From an uncultured Lachnospiraceae bacterium (GTDB lineage Bacteria; Bacillota; Clostridia; Lachnospirales; Lachnospiraceae): a DNA stretch of 64,000 nucleotides. Within the stretch, counting starts at the first letter, position 1, and every line of letters starts with the position of its first letter. The notes beneath the pieces are model-generated. The model saw nothing but the letters and a program-made list of their open reading frames with translations. It ran no database searches and was not told where the DNA came from. Below, one piece after another: positions 61,144 to 64,000 of this stretch. The translations under genes and the position numbers were made by a program. The stretch is from the NCBI GenBank assembly GCA_934351255.1, contig CAKRJH010000006.1:101640-165639 (forward strand). Reading direction: 5' to 3'.

Positions 61144-62331
61144 ATGGCTAAAGAAAAGTTTGAGAGAACCAAACCCCATTGTAACATTGGTACCATCGGT
61201 CACGTAGATCATGGTAAAACCACATTAACAGCAGCTATCACAAAGACTCTTGCTGCACGTGTAGCTGGTAACGCTGCCGTAGATTTCGAGAACATCGATA
61301 AGGCTCCAGAGGAGAGAGAGCGTGGTATCACAATCTCTACCGCTCACGTTGAGTACGAGACAGAGAAGAGACATTATGCACACGTTGACTGCCCAGGCCA
61401 TGCCGATTATGTAAAGAACATGATCACTGGTGCTGCTCAGATGGATGGTGCTATCTTAGTAGTAGCTGCAACTGATGGTGTTATGGCTCAGACAAAGGAG
61501 CACATCCTGTTATCCCGTCAGGTAAACGTACCTTACATCGTAGTATTCCTGAACAAGTGTGATATGGTAGACGATGAGGAGCTGATCGAGTTAGTAGAGA
61601 TGGAAGTTTCTGAGGCTCTTGAGGAGTATGATTTCCATGACTGCCCAATCATCAAGGGTTCTGCATTAAAGGCTCTTGAGGATCCTAACGGCGAGTGGGG
61701 CGACAAGATCATGGAGCTGATGGATACTGTAGATTCTTATATCCCAGATCCAGAGCGTGATACAGATAAGCCTTTCCTGATGCCTGTAGAGGATGTCTTC
61801 ACTATCACAGGTCGTGGTACTGTTGCTACTGGTAGAGTAGAGCGTGGTACACTGCACCTGAACGATGAGTTAGAGATCCTGGGTGTTAAGGATGACGTAC
61901 AGAAGACTGTTGTAACCGGTATCGAGATGTTCCGTAAGATGCTGGATGAGGCACAGGCTGGTGATAACATCGGTGCTCTGCTTCGTGGTATCAACCGTGA
62001 CCAGATCGTTCGTGGACAGGTTCTGGCTAAGCCAGGTACTGTAACTTGCCACAAGAAGTTCACAGCTCAGGTTTACGTATTAACAAAGGACGAGGGTGGT
62101 CGTCATACACCATTCTTCAACAACTATCGTCCACAGTTCTACTTCCGTACAACGGACGTAACTGGTGTTTGTGAGTTACCAGCTGGTACAGAGATGTGCA
62201 TGCCTGGTGATAACATCGAGATGACTATCGAGCTGATCCATCCAGTAGCTATGGAGGAAGGTCTTCGTTTCGCTATCCGTGAGGGTGGACGTACAGTAGG
62301 ATCTGGAGCAGTTGCTACAATCATCGAGTAA
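61144..62331 (+). CDS. tuf: Elongation factor Tu
   Basis: Delivers aminoacyl-tRNA to the ribosome. 395 residues. G1 GHVDHGKTTLTAAIT, DCPGHADYVKNMITGAAQMDGAILV and NKCDMVDDEE are standard. Preceded by its own promoter and AAGGAGG; closed by a strong terminator. Confidence 0.98.
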   Translation: MAKEKFERTKPHCNIGTIGHVDHGKTTLTAAITKTLAARVAGNAAVDFENIDKAPEERERGITISTAHVEYETEKRHYAHVDCPGHADYVKNMITGAAQMDGAILVVAATDGVMAQTKEHILLSRQVNVPYIVVFLNKCDMVDDEELIELVEMEVSEALEEYDFHDCPIIKGSALKALEDPNGEWGDKIMELMDTVDSYIPDPERDTDKPFLMPVEDVFTITGRGTVATGRVERGTLHLNDELEILGVKDDVQKTVVTGIEMFRKMLDEAQAGDNIGALLRGINRDQIVRGQVLAKPGTVTCHKKFTAQVYVLTKDEGGRHTPFFNNYRPQFYFRTTDVTGVCELPAGTEMCMPGDNIEMTIELIHPVAMEEGLRFAIREGGRTVGSGAVATIIE

Positions 62332-62384
62332 TTTAATTTGAATATGGATTTGTTATCGTAAGATGACACTGTGTTCAAGTGTAA

Positions 62385-62418
62385 AACCCGTGGAACTTTG
62401 GTTCTGCGGGTTTTTTTT
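62385..62418 (+). terminator. Terminator after tuf
   Basis: AACCCGTGGAAC / GTTCTGCGGGTT stem, TTTG loop, T8. Confidence 0.92.
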
Positions 62419-62538
62419 GCATGGAAATATGAAAAAAGAGTAGGAAATCATAATAAACTGCATAGAAAAACGATTGATGGGAAAGTATCCCGACAAGCGT
62501 TTGTGATAACAGAATGATAACAAAATATTGAAAATGGA

Positions 62539-62566
62539 TTGACAAATTTGAAATTAATTCTATACT
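62539..62566 (+). promoter_or_regulatory. Promoter upstream of the tRNA-like fragment
   Basis: TTGACA (62539-62544), 16-base spacer, TATACT (62561-62566). A transcript from here would run about 65 bases to the T8 run at 62631, and would contain the tRNA-like fragment. Confidence 0.55.
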
Positions 62567-62593
62567 ACCACTATAATTAAGTTAGCAATAGGC

Positions 62594-62621
62594 TCTTGTT
62601 CGATTCCAGATATCACCACCA
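62594..62621 (+). other. tRNA 3'-end fragment (T-arm, acceptor strand, CCA)
   Basis: TCTTG (62594-62598) TTCGATT (62599-62605) CCAGA (62606-62610) gives a T-arm with 4 of 5 pairs and a canonical TTCGAYY-type loop; then 7 bases TATCACC, an A, and CCA. This is precisely the layout of positions 49-76 of a tRNA. The matching 5' acceptor strand GGTGATA and the rest of a cloverleaf are missing upstream, so it is not a functional tRNA. It may be an attachment-site remnant. Confidence 0.5.
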
Positions 62622-62705
62622 TATTAGGGATTTTTTTTGCGCTCTATGATTACGGGAATAGTATATGACATCGAAAAGTGCATTTACAGGAAGGGAATTG
62701 ATACT

Positions 62706-62807
62706 ATGAAAAAAAGAAATCTTATTAGTAGATCTGGGTATTTGCGGCAATATAGTGTAATAGTAGCAAGGAATGATAAGCAATTCCCACAGACCACCCC
62801 CCAATAG
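62706..62807 (+). CDS. Possible 33-residue small protein
   Basis: ATG with AGGAAGGGA 8 bases upstream and a basic product (begins MKKRNLISRSGYLRQY). No homology recognised and it is short enough to occur by chance. Confidence 0.3.
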   Translation: MKKRNLISRSGYLRQYSVIVARNDKQFPQTTPQ

Positions 62808-62861
62808 AGGACTCTTTTTCTTATGCATATAATTTAAGTCAATTCAGTTCCAGAAAGATAA

Positions 62862-63464
62862 AAAAGCGGAAAAACATGCGGAGAAAGTAGAAACGTAATT
62901 GAAAAAATGGAGCACAGAAGAGAATTTCTGCAACTAGTGATGGATAATGTCAGCAAGGAAATAAAAGAATATGGAATGCTCAAAACATTTCGGTCGAAAG
63001 CCGTAGCGTAGGAACGTGCGGTAACTTATCGGGATAAGAAAATAAAACCCTTGTTCATTGAAATGAAGAATAAAATTGGTGCGATGGCTGCACAGGTTAA
63101 AGAACTTACCAGAGAAAGAGATAAGTGGAAAAGTAAGTTTCAGAAGAAAAAGCAGGAGCACGAGAACACTAAAAAGGAACTGGCAGAAGTTCAGAAGGAT
63201 TATCAGAAATTATCCGGTGAGAAAGAAATTCTGCAGGGAATTGCAGACAGATATAACCGACTTTTACGCATGTTGGGGAAAGATATGGTAGAACGACTGG
63301 TGCAGGACGATATCCGGATGCAGGCGGAACTTGAAGCGAAAAAGCAGAAAGAACAAATGCCGAAAAAAATAAGTGATCGCATACCATGGGCGAAAGAACA
63401 AAGTGAAGAATACAATGCACAGATAAAAAAGAACAAAGCAAAATACAGAGGAATGGAGTTGTAA
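62862..63464 (+). pseudogene. C-terminal remnant of a Mob/Pre-type plasmid recombination enzyme
   Basis: A single reading frame runs from after a stop near 62859 to 63464, interrupted only by TAG at 63009-63011 where CAG (Gln) is a likely ancestor. Either side continues as one protein: EFLQLVMDNVSKEIKEYG before, and ERAVTYRDKKIKPLFIEM, then a long Lys/Glu coiled coil (AQVKELTRERDKWKSKFQKK, LQGIADRYNRLLRMLGKDMV) after. This pattern is typical of the tail of mobilisation relaxases of the MobV/Pre type in gut Firmicutes transposons. The catalytic N-terminus is gone, so the gene is truncated and broken. A 137-codon open frame from 63051 is its last part. Confidence 0.65.
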
Positions 63465-63468
63465 GAAT

Positions 63469-63843
63469 ATGAAGAAACAGATTTATGATGAAAAGAACGG
63501 ACTGAGCTACACATTGCATGGAGATTATTATCTGCTGGATCTGGAAATCAATGAGGAAGAACCTACATATGGGAAATATGGAATAATGCGAAAACAGTTT
63601 CTGAAGGAACACAGGAGTGCAAGGTATCAGTATCTGGTACTTACCGGGAAATTGACGGAGCATTTGAATCAGGTCGATAAAGAAGCGAGAGAAAAAGTTG
63701 AAATGCTGGTGGAACAGATGGCTGAGCAGTGGGGCGTGACAGAAAAACTGAAGATGCAGGATCAGATGGAATGGGTCGGGAAAATGAATAATATTCGTAG
63801 CAGAGCAGTAGAGATTATAGATGTAGAATTGATTTGTGTTTAG
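63469..63843 (+). CDS. tnpV: TnpV family transposon-encoded protein
   Basis: 124 residues. Matches the TnpV pattern of Tn4451-type mobilisable transposons: an N-terminal Y-x-E-K-N-G-L-x-Y strand (YDEKNGLSYTLHGDYY), GKYGIMRKQFLKEHRSARY, LVLTGKLTEHLNQVDKEA and a C-terminal helix with WVGKMNNIRSRAVEI. Function is unknown; it is not a transposase. It starts 4 bases after the relaxase remnant and looks intact. Confidence 0.82.
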   Translation: MKKQIYDEKNGLSYTLHGDYYLLDLEINEEEPTYGKYGIMRKQFLKEHRSARYQYLVLTGKLTEHLNQVDKEAREKVEMLVEQMAEQWGVTEKLKMQDQMEWVGKMNNIRSRAVEIIDVELICV

Positions 63844-63877
63844 GAGGACAAAGCGGCAGATATAATGTTAAAAGTAG

Positions 63878-63906
63878 TTGCGTGCGCACGCATATTGCGT
63901 TATAAT
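63878..63906 (+). promoter_or_regulatory. Promoter with overlapping palindromes before the MarR-like gene
   Basis: TTGCGT (63878-63883), 17-base spacer, TATAAT (63901-63906). The palindromes TGCGTGCGCACGCA (63879-63892) and ACGCATATTGCGT (63888-63900) fill the -35 and spacer, sharing three TGCGT half-sites. This is the expected arrangement of a self-repressing MarR-type regulator. Confidence 0.7.
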
Positions 63907-63931
63907 ACTGGTGGTTAGGAGGAATATATCT

Positions 63932-64000
63932 ATGCAACTATTAAAATGGCTTTCCGTAACAGACCGATTTTACAAAATCTATTTGGACAAGCAACTTGCC
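63932..64000 (+). CDS. MarR-like regulator, 3' truncated by window edge
   Basis: Only 23 codons are visible (begins MQLLKWLSVTDRFYKIYLDK). They look like the first helix of a MarR-family repressor. AGGAGG lies 10 bases before the ATG and the promoter at 63878-63906 carries palindromes suited to autorepression. The family assignment is tentative because the HTH lies outside the window. Confidence 0.5.
   Translation, partial: MQLLKWLSVTDRFYKIYLDKQLA

Larger units (their letters stand above)
62419..62861. other. Gene-poor junction between core genome and mobile remnant
   Basis: About 440 bases, AT-rich, without a convincing full gene. It holds a TTGACA-16-TATACT promoter (62539-62566), a tRNA 3'-end-like fragment (62594-62621), a T8 run (62631-62638), and a 33-codon open frame (62706-62807) with a good ribosome binding site. 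Confidence 0.7.

Noticed and set aside
62631..62638. T8 run as a terminator of a functional tRNA
   Set aside because: Only the 3' part of a tRNA precedes it; without the 5' half no cloverleaf can form.
1..64000. CRISPR arrays, rRNA genes and intact tRNAs
   Set aside because: No regular direct repeats with spacers, no conserved rRNA segments and no complete cloverleaf were seen on either strand.

Overview
The window is chromosomal DNA from an anaerobic Clostridia bacterium, most probably a Lachnospiraceae gut commensal. The evidence is the gene order IreB-RuvX-DUF1292-RNase J-YlbF-O-methyltransferase-U32 peptidase, an FeFe-hydrogenase maturase (HydE), the spore-associated protein YyaC, the families DUF6171 and DUF5711, a type-2 GalT, a cytoplasmic cellobiose phosphorylase, and strong AGGAGG-type ribosome binding sites. 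Gene density is high and base composition is even until about 62.4 kb.

Layout. 0-2.1 kb: 5'-truncated aldose 1-epimerase, an unknown membrane protein, a convergent Cof-type phosphatase. 2.2-7.5 kb: YgiQ radical SAM protein, RsmE, cysteine desulfurase and ThiI (sulfur relay to tRNA), then a reversed HPr-like gene. 8-15 kb: MtaB and the IreB/RuvX/DUF1292/RNase J/YlbF/methyltransferase/U32 block. 15-23.3 kb: WYL regulator, GH29 alpha-L-fucosidase, LeuA, GalT, and a strongly promoted GH94 cellobiose phosphorylase. 23.5-27 kb: ECF sigma factor, a membrane protein that is a candidate anti-sigma factor, an EF-hand/leucine-rich lipoprotein. 27-30.4 kb: HydE, a convergent rhodanese-TtcA fusion, cysK behind a palindromic operator. 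30.6-38.9 kb: a signalling block with a two-component system, a solute-binding lipoprotein with no permease, a membrane HD-GYP protein, a LysR regulator, a PGP-type phosphatase and a four-helix-bundle protein. 38.9-48.3 kb: sugar genes (GH51 arabinofuranosidase, xylulokinase, a COG2407 isomerase, classical FucI) mixed with two unknown membrane proteins. 48.4-52.1 kb: glycogen phosphorylase and phosphofructokinase. 52.1-54.7 kb: dnaX-ybaB-recR. 54.7-57.8 kb: YyaC, a membrane LysM protein whose N-terminus looks like an inactive MPN/JAB domain, and a DUF5711 protein. 57.8-62.3 kb: rpsL-rpsG-fusA-tuf. 62.4-64 kb: mobile-element debris: a tRNA 3'-end-like fragment, a broken Mob/Pre relaxase tail, tnpV, and the start of a MarR-like gene behind a palindromic promoter.

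How it works together. The sugar genes give intracellular routes from fucosides, arabinofuranosides, galactose, cellobiose and glycogen into glycolysis. No sugar permease lies in the window, so uptake must be encoded elsewhere. Many intergenic regions hold good sigma-A-type promoters with palindromes placed to act as operators. No CRISPR array, rRNA gene or intact tRNA was seen. Identifications rest on reading motifs; no database search was possible.
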